Origin: Flagellimonas nanhaiensis
Lineage (GTDB): Bacteria > Bacteroidota > Bacteroidia > Flavobacteriales > Flavobacteriaceae
Assembly: GCF_003382275.1 (NCBI RefSeq)
Contig: NZ_QTJX01000002.1
Span: 1,116,001-1,180,000 of the forward strand
Length of the DNA stretch: 64,000 bases
Reading direction: 5' to 3'
In this document: one piece after another, positions 19,801 to 28,161 of the stretch
How the letters are laid out: each line of letters begins with the position of its first letter
Numbering within the stretch: the first letter of the stretch is position 1
Notes under the pieces: generated by a model
What the model saw: the letters and a program-made list of their open reading frames with translations, nothing else
The model's database searches: none
Told to the model about the DNA's origin: nothing
Position numbers and translations under genes: made by a program

Positions 19801-20719
19801 GCTTTCCCATTCTATTGTAATAGAATAGACCCTCATCAGCTGTGGGGTGATTTCTTGCCAGATTGAATATGTCGGGCAGCCCATTCACTCGAGTATTTAA
19901 TGTTTCTTGATTCAGGCCTGTTTGCCTGATAAAAGTTCCTATAGTTGGTCTTTCCAAAAGGTCAACCCCACCTGATTGAAAGAATGTGCCTGTATCCCAA
20001 GTCCTCCCGATGGAAAAACGATTACCATTAGATATTCCCAAAGAAAGATTTGTATGGTTGTTAAGATGATTGTCGATATCTCCACCAAATAGCAAGCTTT
20101 GCGTTTCTGCGGTACTTCCAGCTCCAGTGGCTGCAAAGACAATGAAAACTATAGACTCATTCCTGGCGTGGGAACGAAAGTATAGGGCGTCACCAGGCCC
20201 TGAGGGATCGAATTCTATTGCCGGGTTAAAGTTCATTATATTTCTGCGCAATGTTGGAAGACCTGGAATTGCCCCTATTGGGGATAGAAAACCTGAGCCA
20301 CCCGGATGCTCAAAACCATGGTTTGGATAATTTTCCCATGGTTGGTCATAGTTCAATGGATTAGGATGCTCCATAGCATCTTGCCTAAAGGCTAATGAAT
20401 AGTCAACCAATTCATACCAGACATTGACGGGAGTACCATCTGCTGGTGCATAAGGTGTAAATTCGGATAGTGCTCCAGGGAATGTAGAGGGAACGTTAAT
20501 AGCTCTGTCCGCGGAATACCAATTGTCTACCTGTTGTGCGTGCAATTGAACCTTAAAACATAGAAAGTAAAATAGTACAGTCGCACATAGGCGCCAGTGC
20601 ACGAAGCCAGAACAAAAGACTTTCCTTTTGGAAAGATAGCGTATGATCAAGAGTAGAGATATAAGCATAAGCAAGTAGGTTTTTCCAAGTATTTCCTTTA
20701 GGAAATAAACAGGGAACAT
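16880..20719 (-). CDS. Giant secreted protein with triplicated 72-residue repeats and T9SS type-B sorting domain
   Basis: 1279 residues. An N-terminal export signal ends near FKVQLHAQQ (the true start may be downstream of 20719, since the listed leader is unusually long). The first ~480 residues contain a laminin-G/DUF8202-like region with HIQRMESYLAVKYGITLNGAGG. A HYR-like region (SGNFTDLIQTINVYTSPDAGG) follows. Three nearly identical 72-residue repeats occupy about 744-957. SprB-like repeats (LNSIAPMVFPNNSFVIDNLS, NYELTIIDNSGC) lead to the C-terminal gliding-motility sorting domain (SIPNFFTPNRDGQNDFW, IFDRYGRKIKLM, LPSGDYWYIVRLYDG). A surface adhesin or structural protein is the likely role. 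Confidence 0.9.
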   Translation of the reverse strand: MFPVYFLKEILGKTYLLMLISLLLIIRYLSKRKVFCSGFVHWRLCATVLFYFLCFKVQLHAQQVDNWYSADRAINVPSTFPGALSEFTPYAPADGTPVNVWYELVDYSLAFRQDAMEHPNPLNYDQPWENYPNHGFEHPGGSGFLSPIGAIPGLPTLRRNIMNFNPAIEFDPSGPGDALYFRSHARNESIVFIVFAATGAGSTAETQSLLFGGDIDNHLNNHTNLSLGISNGNRFSIGRTWDTGTFFQSGGVDLLERPTIGTFIRQTGLNQETLNTRVNGLPDIFNLARNHPTADEGLFYYNRMGKHFNDTDGLGFTDPSNLDGHIAEVMLMDGITDANHIQRMESYLAVKYGITLNGAGGLGSVNGNTSYNYLAADGTVIWDFDLANPYNYDIAGIGKDRFYDVPGGNRLRYNLYQRISKSVNTEAIVTMSTNTDFITDNLDDTRTAIDASPFTNPREHNYLLWGNDHASLSSTNVELPLGTVTERISREWKIQKTFSVGVTPISGVNVSIELSGSNITIIPDCALYLMIDTDGDGDFTTGPITYIEATVVDALSRIAEFHNVDFENGEVFTIGYGDFTPPSGSIDDVNVCDVVPPVNTADVYNLDDNCAVDTVTHIVDFSLGGTNPEIITRTYRISDTSGNFTDLIQTINVYTSPDAGGANIVNICVNDPPINLFTSLSGTPDPGGNWVDSDGTGVDLMDPSNVDFMGIPAGMYNFTYTITPIAPSPCLDDSATVTVIISQTPMADAPADVESCDSYILPPLANGAYFDAPNGGGNALSAGDNITATATLYVFSPGTGSCPDTENSFEVTINSTPMADAPADVESCDSYILPPLANGAYFDAPNGGGNALSAGDNIAATATLYVFSPGTGSCPDTENSFEVTINSTPMADAPADVESCDSYILPPLANGAYFDAPNGGGNALSAGDNIAATATLYVFSPGTGSCPDTENSFEVTITGFDISTNIQDETCWESGDGSVTIDANTTGLPLTVQLNSIAPMVFPNNSFVIDNLSSGNYELTIIDNSGCISVTEFEILPGGLNLEASVEPMYFCVSSLPSNSISVNLFDPSIVNDVLYALDSTNPNDFVLSPDFENISAGNHSLSIMHNNGCIVEIPFSIEEIATLNLSLTNDYVNQITANVSGGFPPYTFYFENNNGSSSNTYTITRSGTFGVTVIDSKGCEISTTIAMNLVDISIPNFFTPNRDGQNDFWKPKNMELFPNIETYIFDRYGRKIKLMGPLDKGWDGYYESKALPSGDYWYIVRLYDGSGREFVGHFTLYR
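17849..18490 (-). repeat. Three tandem 216-bp coding repeats, GC-rich
   Basis: Units begin at 17849, 18065 and 18281, so the period is exactly 216 bp (72 codons). I see only two base differences across the whole array: the unit at 18281 has a GTG-to-GCG type change giving IT instead of IA, and a silent AAT/AGT-type change near 18428. The units are clearly GC-rich by eye (over 60%), while the flanking parts of the gene are AT-rich, so codon use changes sharply at the repeat borders. The encoded unit begins TPMADAPADVESCDSY and ends DTENSFEVTINS, with two cysteines. Confidence 0.95.
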
Positions 20720-20900
20720 TATTTGGTAACATAAATTAAAGTGCTTTGACTTTAAGAAAGTGACTCCGATTAACCTATAGGGGGTTAGAATTGATAAATG
20801 GCTGAAATGAGTTTATGGAGCAATTCTATGATGGTGATGTTATGGCACTTATCTTTTTCTTTGATTTTATTGTGCTATTGTTAGCGGAAATTAAATGACA

Positions 20901-20931
20901 AAAGGCCATCAATAATATCTTGATGGCCTTT
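20901..20931. terminator. Perfect 12-bp stem hairpin, possible bidirectional terminator
   Basis: Arms AAAGGCCATCAA (20901-20912) and TTGATGGCCTTT (20920-20931) enclose the 7-base loop TAATATC. It is symmetrical with short A/T ends on both sides, but lacks a long T-run, so termination is only likely. It lies exactly where the OmpA similarity of the adjacent remnant stops. Confidence 0.6.
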
Positions 20932-21182
20932 CCTGTGTCGAAAAGAATGGTCCTTGCATAGTCGTTTAGCTGTTTCCGAACTTCTATGATAACTTCGGGG
21001 CATCCTTTGTTTTCAAATGGTCTTGCTACTTCACATCTGTCGCTCCTGTCTATAATACCATTTCCATTAGTATCTGGACAACTATTGTGTTCTTTAGCGC
21101 CAGGTTGAAGAGGATAATCGTCGTCTTTGTATAGTAAAACACGAGCAAGGGCAACACCAAGTTCTTTGAATACATTAAAAAC
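20925..21182 (-). pseudogene. Remnant of an OmpA-family protein with thrombospondin-3-type repeats
   Basis: Reading the minus strand from 21182 (just after an in-frame TAG) gives KDDDYPLQPGAKEHNSCPD, TNGNGIIDRSDRCEVA, PFENKGCPEV and LNDYARTILFDTGKA. This is the calcium-binding TSP3 repeat region and the first strand of the OmpA domain of flavobacterial outer-membrane proteins. There is no start codon with a signal peptide, and similarity ends abruptly at FDTGKA, where a hairpin begins. It is therefore an internal fragment of a lost gene. Confidence 0.7.
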
Positions 21183-22070
21183 CTACTTTACCCCTTGTGA
21201 AAAATGCAAAAGAATTTTTGTTGTTGATACTGAACATCACTCCAAGCCATGAAATTGTCCGAAGTTGGAAAAGTTGCAAAATTGCATAGTCCTGATTGAT
21301 AACGCGAAATACCTGGTGAACATTAAGGCTTATATAGTCATCTACCTAAAAACCGATATATGATTGTCCAAAGCAAAAAGACATCTATCAAAAGTTTTTT
21401 TGTATTCATGATTTACTATTTAGTCTTTCCTGTAGCAATGTTTTTACATGGAGTATATTCTTCCATGCATACAGCAAAGAGATAGTAAATAAGTATAAGT
21501 GTAGTGCATGAACAAAGAAACGACATGTTTCAATTGATGTACCGATATTTTGGATTTACCATTAGGTGAAGAACAAGGGGATCCAAATAGAAGAAAACTG
21601 ACCCATGAAGTCTGGATGTCAACCATCTTTGGAATTTTCTTTTGAGAAGAATGTTTGATGGGGAGAGTTTCTGAAAGAAAAGTATAGGGAAGGGGAAAAT
21701 AAGTACGGCCTTAATACTAAAAATCCATTACAACCAAGGAATCCTGTTGATTCCTTGGCGTAACGGAAACCTCAACTAAACTAAACACTTTATGACCATC
21801 AGCCTAAAAGTGCATTGCTATATGTCCGCGTTAATTTGATCTTGCTTTGTCAATATGTAACGCGCATTTACACTACAAACATATTATATGTTTAAAGCAT
21901 AATAGGTGGTGAGCTAACGAATACCCTATTTGGATTAACGGATGGGCTATTTCGCTTAGCGGTTCGGTTATTGAAATCGATATTTTTTAACCTCCAATCT
22001 AAAAAGGAATACGGATAACAAGCTTTTTGAAGTTAGAAGTATCTGGACGCAGTAGGAGGATTTTATGCAA

Positions 22071-23174
22071 CTAGTCAAGTTTTGTAGTGTTCTCTTTTTG
22101 GGCAATGGGTGTTGAATCTCTCCACCATGTTGCTAATGATGACCCTGAAATGTTCATCCAAGGGCCAAACACTGCCGGGGCCAACCCCATGGTAGCAATT
22201 CTGTTCATCTCCAAAGCAATACCAGAAGCCAATCCCGCATTTTGCATACCTACCTCAAAAGCAACGGTACGGGCAGACTTTTCATCCAATCCTGATAGGC
22301 GACTTCCCCAATACCCCAGAAAATAACCCGTAGCATTGTGTATAATCACTACTAAGATCAATGTGAGCCCAATGGTGAGCAATGAATCTCTTCCTGCAGC
22401 GGTAATTACGGTTATTATTATGGCAATACCCGCCATGGAAACTATGGGCATGGCCTTATCAAGCCATTTAAACCGACCGTGCGCCAATTTATTGAAAATT
22501 AAACCGGCTATAATGGGAAGAATTACCAATTTCATGATGCTCCAAAGCATTCCTAAAAAGTCTATGGGTACCAACTGATCTGCCAATAACTTCATTAAGA
22601 AAGGGGTCATCAAAGGGGCCAACAAGGTGGCCACAGCTGTTAAGGTCAATGATAAGGGCAGGTTGGCACCGGATATGTAGGCCATTACATTGGAAGCCAA
22701 TCCACTTGGAGAGCAACCGACCAAAATTACGCCCGCGGCAACCTCCGGAGGTAGGTTAAAAGCATAAGTAAGGCCGAGACCAACAAATGGCATTATCGTG
22801 AATTGACAAATGATCCCTACCAAAACACCTTTGGGCATTTTGATTACGCCCACAAAGTCTTTTAAGCTCATAGCGGTCCCCATACCAAACATTATTAGCA
22901 TGAGTAAGGGCACTATCAATCTCTTTAAATTAAAATCTCCTATTTCAGTGAACAAGTCAGGATAATACAGAGAAGCCGATACTGCGGCAAATATTAAGAT
23001 AGTATAGGAAAAACCTTTTAACGCAGAAATACCCTGAAAGGCTATGGCCAAACTTAAAAAGAAACCAATTACCGCAACACCGGTTTGATGGGACATACCC
23101 AATACCAGCATAACTATGAGAATAATAGCCAAAATAGAACTTACTCCCAACAATAGTTTACTATATGCTTTCAT
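22071..23174 (-). CDS. Bile acid:sodium symporter (BASS/SBF) family transporter
   Basis: 367 residues with about ten hydrophobic segments. Family signatures include MFGMGTAMSLKDFVGVIKMP, the sodium-site-like crossover SPSGLASNVMAYISGANLPLSLTLT, and VAFEVGMQNAGLASGIALEM. Members move organic anions with sodium (bile acids, pantoate, keto acids). The start ATG is at 23174. It lies downstream of the alginate catabolic operon on the same strand, but a 277-bp gap without a gene separates them, so co-transcription is uncertain. A role in exporting or importing an organic acid from uronate breakdown is only a guess. Confidence 0.9.
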   Translation of the reverse strand: MKAYSKLLLGVSSILAIILIVMLVLGMSHQTGVAVIGFFLSLAIAFQGISALKGFSYTILIFAAVSASLYYPDLFTEIGDFNLKRLIVPLLMLIMFGMGTAMSLKDFVGVIKMPKGVLVGIICQFTIMPFVGLGLTYAFNLPPEVAAGVILVGCSPSGLASNVMAYISGANLPLSLTLTAVATLLAPLMTPFLMKLLADQLVPIDFLGMLWSIMKLVILPIIAGLIFNKLAHGRFKWLDKAMPIVSMAGIAIIITVITAAGRDSLLTIGLTLILVVIIHNATGYFLGYWGSRLSGLDEKSARTVAFEVGMQNAGLASGIALEMNRIATMGLAPAVFGPWMNISGSSLATWWRDSTPIAQKENTTKLD

Positions 23175-23451
23175 GATTTGGTTTTATGCGAAGTTGTTAA
23201 TCCGCTTCAATATACGCTACTTGTATTATTTGTTTAGAAATTCCCTAAGAATAATATTGGTTTTTCCAATCGTGTTCGTTTGTTCAGAGGGCTTGTATCT
23301 GTTTTTCTGGGAGGTAACGGAGAGGTATCTGTAAAGGAAAGGGTGTCTTTTTCAAACTGCGATTCAAGCTTTAATGTTGTACTTAACTGGCTGGACCGAA
23401 CTTCGGTTGAACAGAAGGTGGAATTGAAGTATTCCACGCCAAGATTGGCCC
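23175..23451. other. Intergenic region between BASS and Nramp-like genes
   Basis: 277 bp. Short overlapping frames exist on both strands (such as 23280-23477) but none is protein-like. No operator resembling the GntR-type site is visible. It presumably carries the promoter of the BASS gene. Confidence 0.4.
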
Positions 23452-24729
23452 CTAAAAGTACACCAGCAATGCCATAATTCCATTATATGAAATAAGGCAT
23501 GAAAAAAATAGGGCCGCTACAAGTCCAATATTCAACCAAAGTCCGGTTTTATGTCCGCGCATTAACTTTTTGTTGTTCACCAACAAAATTATTCCCAAAA
23601 TTACCAAAGGAAGTACAAATACATTGAATACTTGTGACATTATTTGCATTTCAATTGGATTGGCGCCAAAAATGGGTACAATCAATGAAAATAAACAAGC
23701 AAATGCGGTTATTATCTTAAACTGACGCGAGTGGGTATCCAACGTACCGGACTGATAATCCGATAGCAAGATTGGAGCTATCAACAAACATGGAAAAATG
23801 GAAGATAAGCCTGCACTTAACGTTCCAAAAAAGAACAGGGTCAAGGCAAATTTACCGGCTACGGGCTCAAGTGTATTCGCCATATCCAAAACCTTGGTTA
23901 CAGGCTCTCCTTCTAAAAACAGGGCTCCGCACGCAACGGCCATAACTGAAGCACTGATAACAAAAACCAAACAGGCCGCTATGATAGCATCTTTTTTCTG
24001 CTGCCCAAGATTGGAAATGTTCCAGCCTTTTCCTTTTACAAATAAAGGTCTGGATAAAAAGGTAGCTGCCGCCATGGTAGTTCCCACAAAGGCCGCAACC
24101 ATCATCTTACCGCCCTTTACTTTTGGTATGGATGGAATGAGTCCTCTGATCACTTCTTCGGGCTGTGGATAGACCATGAACAGTGATACTAAAAAAGACA
24201 GTCCCATTATTGTCACAAATATGACCAGGATCTTCTCAAAGAAAGTATACCTTCCCACCAACAATAGGGCATACATGGTCAATATGATGATTATCGCAAT
24301 CCCCAGGACCGCTTCGTACTCAACGCCTTCCAATTGTGGGAAATAAATCAGGATTATCTCAAAAATGATATTGGCAGAGATACCCAAAATACCCATTAGG
24401 GAATTCCATTGACCGAAGGTGACTCCCAAAATGATCAAAATGGCGATCATTTTACCCCATTTCAAATGTTTTTTGAAAGCAAAAAGTGCGGTTTCCCCGG
24501 TTATCAATGCATAGTTTCCATAGGTAAACATCAAGATTCCCGAAAAAATACAGCTCAACATCAACACCCAAAGCAATTGCATGCCATAAGTGCTTCCAGC
24601 TACGATCATTGAGGTAACGCTGCCCGTACCAATAGTATAGCCAATGGCAAAAATACCCGGCCCGAATGCTAAGACTAGGCCTATGATTTTTTTAATTAAT
24701 GAGCTGTTGTTTGAAACCTGCTTGTCCAC
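23452..24729 (-). CDS. Nramp-like (PF01566-type) transporter lacking the classical metal-binding motifs
   Basis: 425 residues with about 11 membrane helices (AFGPGIFAIGYTIGTGSVTSMIV opens the first). The gene starts with GTG at 24729, five bases after the KDPG aldolase stop. In true Nramp metal carriers helix 1 holds DPGN and helix 6 holds a Met-Pro-His-Asn type motif that bind the metal. Here helix 1 reads GPGI and helix 6 reads AAATFLSRPLFV, so Asp, Asn, Met and His ligands are gone. The protein is therefore probably not a manganese/iron carrier. Its place as last gene of the catabolic operon suggests an organic substrate, but that is inference. Confidence 0.8.
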   Translation of the reverse strand: MDKQVSNNSSLIKKIIGLVLAFGPGIFAIGYTIGTGSVTSMIVAGSTYGMQLLWVLMLSCIFSGILMFTYGNYALITGETALFAFKKHLKWGKMIAILIILGVTFGQWNSLMGILGISANIIFEIILIYFPQLEGVEYEAVLGIAIIIILTMYALLLVGRYTFFEKILVIFVTIMGLSFLVSLFMVYPQPEEVIRGLIPSIPKVKGGKMMVAAFVGTTMAAATFLSRPLFVKGKGWNISNLGQQKKDAIIAACLVFVISASVMAVACGALFLEGEPVTKVLDMANTLEPVAGKFALTLFFFGTLSAGLSSIFPCLLIAPILLSDYQSGTLDTHSRQFKIITAFACLFSLIVPIFGANPIEMQIMSQVFNVFVLPLVILGIILLVNNKKLMRGHKTGLWLNIGLVAALFFSCLISYNGIMALLVYF

Positions 24730-24734
24730 CGATT

Positions 24735-25403
24735 TCAGTTTCTGACCTTGGCTATGGTTTCCAATGTAGTTTTTACCAGGTTCTTGAGCCCATCAAAATC
24801 TTTATTGGCCAAAATCTCTTTGCTAATCAATTTTGATCCCATTCCAACACAAACGACCCCAGCTTCAAACCACGATCTTAAATTGTCCTCTTCTGTGCTC
24901 ACTCCACCTGTGGGCATTATGCTGGTCCATGGCTGTGGACCTCTTATCGCTTTTACAAAACCAGGGCCGTAGACAGCACCTGGGAATAATTTAATAATCT
25001 CGCAACCAAGTTCTTCGGCTTTATTGATTTCCGTTAAGGAACCACAGCCTGGAGACCACAGGACTTTTCTTCGATTGCATATCAAGGCAATATCATCCCT
25101 AAAAGATGGTGTGACAATGAAATTGGCTCCCATTTGCATAAAAAGTGATGCTGCGGCAGAATCAGTAATGGAACCTACTCCCATGATCATACCTGGAAGT
25201 TCTTTTACCGCATATTTGTTCAGTTCTGCAAACACCTCAAAGGCAAAATCCCCTCTAGCTGTAAATTCCATTAATCTGGCTCCGCCATCATAACAGGCTT
25301 TGAGCACCTTTTTGCCTAATTCTACGTCTGGATGATAGAAAAGGGGAACCATTCCTGTGCTTTTCATTGCATCGACTACCTGTAACCTTGAATATTTTGC
25401 CAT
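24735..25403 (-). CDS. kdgA: 2-dehydro-3-deoxy-phosphogluconate (KDPG) aldolase
   Basis: 222 residues from the ATG at 25403 (the reading frame opens at a TTG at 25430). A class I TIM-barrel aldolase: the acidic residue in ARLMEFTARG and the Schiff-base lysine in CEIIKLFPGAVYGPGFVKAI with the phosphate-binding IMPTGGVSTE all match the KDPG/KHG aldolase family. It cleaves KDPG to pyruvate and glyceraldehyde-3-phosphate, the last step of the alginate monomer pathway. It is 78 bp downstream of the kinase gene. Cytoplasmic. Confidence 0.95.
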   Translation of the reverse strand: MAKYSRLQVVDAMKSTGMVPLFYHPDVELGKKVLKACYDGGARLMEFTARGDFAFEVFAELNKYAVKELPGMIMGVGSITDSAAASLFMQMGANFIVTPSFRDDIALICNRRKVLWSPGCGSLTEINKAEELGCEIIKLFPGAVYGPGFVKAIRGPQPWTSIMPTGGVSTEEDNLRSWFEAGVVCVGMGSKLISKEILANKDFDGLKNLVKTTLETIAKVRN

Positions 25404-25481
25404 TTCTTTTTGATTAAAAGTCCCATACAAAATTTACTGTTTTATATGGGACCTACTTAAAAATCTAGTCAACTAATACTT

Positions 25482-26522
25482 TTATCTTGCTACTCTACCT
25501 GAAGCATCGCCCCCCATAAGCTTTTCTACCTCTTGAACTGTGACCAAATTGGCATCTCCTTTTATTGTGTGTTTTAAACATGAAGCAGCCACTGCAAAGT
25601 TCAGGGCATTTTGGTCATCATCAGGATATTTTAGAAGTCCATAAATAAGGCCTCCCATAAAAGAATCCCCGCCACCAACTCTATCCACAATGTGGGTAAT
25701 TTGATATTCAGGGGATTTGTACATGGTCTCCCCATCATAAAGTACTCCTGCCCAAGTATTATGGGATGCAGAAAGTGATCCTCTTAAGGTAGTGATCACT
25801 TTTTTGGCCCTAGGAAATTTTTTCATCATTTGTTTACAGACCGAAAGGAAAGCTTCAGCCTTGACATGTTCTCCCTGCGTGGTAATATCCAATCCTTCGG
25901 GTTTTATGCCAAAGTGTTTTTCGGCATCTTCTTCATTTCCGAGAATAACATCGCAATAAGAGGTTAATTTGGTCATAATAGCTTCCCTATCTCCACCATA
26001 CTTCCAAAGTTTTGCCCTATAATTTAGGTCTGTGGAAATGGTGACACCCATTTTACTGGCAGCTTCAACGGCTTCAAGACAGGCATCTGCCGCACCTTGA
26101 GAAATGGCAGGTGTAATTCCAGTCCAATGAAACCACGATACTCCTTCAAAGACCTTCTCCCAATCAACCATTCCCTTTTCTATCTGGGCCATGGCAGAGT
26201 GTGCACGGTCATAAACCACCTTACTACCTCTACTAACTGCGCCGGTCTCCAAAAAATAGATTCCAAATCGATCACCACCAAAAACTATATTTCCGGTACC
26301 GACTCCTCTTTTTCGCATTTCCATCAACGCGCATTGACCAATATCATTATTGGGAAGACGGGTAACAAAATCAACGGGAACGCCATAATTGGCCAGAGAT
26401 ACCGCCACATTTGATTCTCCACCTCCATACACTACATCAAAGGAAGTTGTTTGCGAAAACCTTAAAAATCCGGGAGGTGCCAATCTCAGCATTATCTCAC
26501 CAAAGGTCACTACTTTTTTCAT
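25482..26522 (-). CDS. kdgK: 2-keto-3-deoxygluconate (KDG) kinase, PfkB family
   Basis: 346 residues. PfkB/ribokinase-family hallmarks: substrate-binding GGGESNVAVSLANYG at about 32-46 and the catalytic DRVGGGDSFMGGLIYG near 285, where the Asp of GGD is the base. It phosphorylates KDG to KDPG with ATP, between the reductase and the aldolase in the DEH pathway. The start ATG at 26522 is 46 bp after the SDR stop. All neighbours are in the alginate pathway, which makes the KDG substrate highly likely. Confidence 0.95.
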   Translation of the reverse strand: MKKVVTFGEIMLRLAPPGFLRFSQTTSFDVVYGGGESNVAVSLANYGVPVDFVTRLPNNDIGQCALMEMRKRGVGTGNIVFGGDRFGIYFLETGAVSRGSKVVYDRAHSAMAQIEKGMVDWEKVFEGVSWFHWTGITPAISQGAADACLEAVEAASKMGVTISTDLNYRAKLWKYGGDREAIMTKLTSYCDVILGNEEDAEKHFGIKPEGLDITTQGEHVKAEAFLSVCKQMMKKFPRAKKVITTLRGSLSASHNTWAGVLYDGETMYKSPEYQITHIVDRVGGGDSFMGGLIYGLLKYPDDDQNALNFAVAASCLKHTIKGDANLVTVQEVEKLMGGDASGRVAR

Positions 26523-26568
26523 CTATCTTGTTATAAGGATTTGAGTATAAATTTAGGGTTTATTGTTG

Positions 26569-27321
26569 TTAACTAAAGGCCAATCCGCCGTTAATATCAA
26601 TATTATTTCCAGTAATAAAAGATGATTCATCCGAAGCTAGATAAGCAACTAAATCAGCAACTTCCTCAGCAGTTCCTTCTCTTCTTAAAGGGGTACTCGC
26701 GGCGACTTTTACACGAACTTCATCTTTGGTAAAATCATCATGGAACTTTGTAGCGATCATTCCTGGGCAAACAGAATTGATTCTAATTCCTTGTGGACCA
26801 AACTCTTTGGCCCAATTTCTTGTTAAAGTCATAACGGCACCTTTGGAAGCAGCATAAATGACTGATCCTGGACCACCACCATCGCGACCTGCTTGCGAAG
26901 CAAAATTTATAATTGATGCTCCTTTACCCATCATTTTTTTAAAAGCTTGGGTAACAAACACAGTTCCCTTGAAATTAACATCCATAACCAAATTATAGAA
27001 CTTCTCATCCAATTCTTCAACTGTTTTTCTAGCAAACAGCCCACCTGCGCAATTAACCAAAATATCAACCGTGTTGCCAAAAGCCTGTTTGGTCTTGGCA
27101 ACCATATTGTCAATGTCCTGTTGTTTTGTTACATCAGCCTGAACAGTAATGGCCTCACCACCAACGGCTTTAATCGCTGCAAGGGTTTCGTCACTGTCAG
27201 TCTGACTATCAAAATAATTGACCACAACCTTAGCTCCTTCTTTGGCCAGTTTTACGCAAACTGCGCGACCTATATCTCTACCACCTCCGGTTACTACCGC
27301 TACTTTACCTTGTAAATTCAT
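26569..27321 (-). CDS. SDR oxidoreductase, probable DEH reductase
   Basis: 250 residues from the ATG at 27321; an upstream in-frame ATG at 27339 would add six residues. An NAD(P) motif (VAVVTGGGRDIGRAVCVKLA) is followed by the active-site Ser (NFASQAGRDGGGPG) and YAASKG (Tyr, Lys). The pattern closely resembles flavobacterial reductases that turn 4-deoxy-L-erythro-5-hexoseulose uronate (DEH) into KDG, and the gene lies between the MFS permease and the kinase. The NAD(P)H preference cannot be read with confidence. A second SDR gene sits just upstream. Confidence 0.9.
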   Translation of the reverse strand: MNLQGKVAVVTGGGRDIGRAVCVKLAKEGAKVVVNYFDSQTDSDETLAAIKAVGGEAITVQADVTKQQDIDNMVAKTKQAFGNTVDILVNCAGGLFARKTVEELDEKFYNLVMDVNFKGTVFVTQAFKKMMGKGASIINFASQAGRDGGGPGSVIYAASKGAVMTLTRNWAKEFGPQGIRINSVCPGMIATKFHDDFTKDEVRVKVAASTPLRREGTAEEVADLVAYLASDESSFITGNNIDINGGLAFS

Positions 27322-27376
27322 TGTTCTATTATTTTTCATCCTAAAACGGATGAATTTTCATAAAAGATGTTTTGGT

Positions 27377-28141
27377 TTAAATTCCCAAACCTTGTCCACC
27401 GCCTACTTGGATAGTTTCAGCAGTCAGAAATAAAGCATCATCACCTACCAAGAATGAGATAACCGATGCGACCTCCTCAGGCTGTCCAAGTCTACCAAGT
27501 AAAATATTGTTTTTCCACGAAGCAAATACTTCTGGTTTGGTGGATTTAATCTGGTTATGAAAAGGCGTATCAATAGTACCAGGAGATACTGCATTGACCC
27601 GAATACCATACTCTGCAAGGTCTTTTGCCAGTGCCCTAGTTATGGCATGAACTGCAGCTTTTGACGTTCCATAAATACCGGCCCCGGGTCCTCCCGCATT
27701 CCAACCCGCAATTGAAGTATAATTGATGATTGAAGCGTTCTCGCCTTTTTTTAGAAAAGGTATGGCCGCTCTTGAGACAAAGAACGTAGAATCCAGATTT
27801 AAAGCCATAACCCCTCTATAAAATTCTGTGGTCATCTCTTCAAACCGGGACCTTCCCCCTAGACCTCCGGCATTATTGATCAGAGCGTCTATTTTACCAT
27901 ATTTTTTCCCAATCTCATTAATATTTGAGTTCACCGCTTCCTCGTCTGTCACATCAAAACCGTAGTACTCTGCCTGGATGCCCTCGGAAGCAAGTTCCTT
28001 AACTCTTTGGGCTCCAATCTCATCTTCTATCCCATTCAAGATTACAGTGTATCCGTCTTTGCCGAGTCTTTTTGCTACCTGAAATCCGATACCCCCAGTA
28101 GCTCCGGTTATTACTGCTATTTTATTTTTTGAATTGCTCAT
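27377..28141 (-). CDS. SDR oxidoreductase (second)
   Basis: 254 residues with the family cofactor site ITGATGGIGFQVAKRLG, an NAGG motif (INNAGGLGGRSR) and active-site YTSIAGWNAG and YGTSKAAV (Tyr, Lys). The late part ends EVASVISFLVGDDALFLTAETIQVGGGQGLGI, as in beta-ketoacyl-reductase-like SDRs. It lies 20 bp after the MFS permease stop and 55 bp before the DEH-reductase-type gene, in one operon. It probably reduces a uronate-derived keto acid or is a second DEH reductase with a different cofactor; the substrate is not determined by the sequence. Confidence 0.85.
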   Translation of the reverse strand: MSNSKNKIAVITGATGGIGFQVAKRLGKDGYTVILNGIEDEIGAQRVKELASEGIQAEYYGFDVTDEEAVNSNINEIGKKYGKIDALINNAGGLGGRSRFEEMTTEFYRGVMALNLDSTFFVSRAAIPFLKKGENASIINYTSIAGWNAGGPGAGIYGTSKAAVHAITRALAKDLAEYGIRVNAVSPGTIDTPFHNQIKSTKPEVFASWKNNILLGRLGQPEEVASVISFLVGDDALFLTAETIQVGGGQGLGI

Positions 28142-28161
28142 TATATATGTTTATCGTTTTA

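Larger units (their letters stand above)
20720..22070. other. Degraded intergenic region of 1.35 kb
   Basis: No intact gene is seen. It contains an OmpA gene remnant (20925-21182, minus strand), a strong hairpin at 20901-20931 and a weaker hairpin at 21734-21758 (arms CCAAGGAATC and GATTCCTTGG). The rest (about 21190-21720 and 21760-22070) shows only short frames with stops in all readings. Confidence 0.55.
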
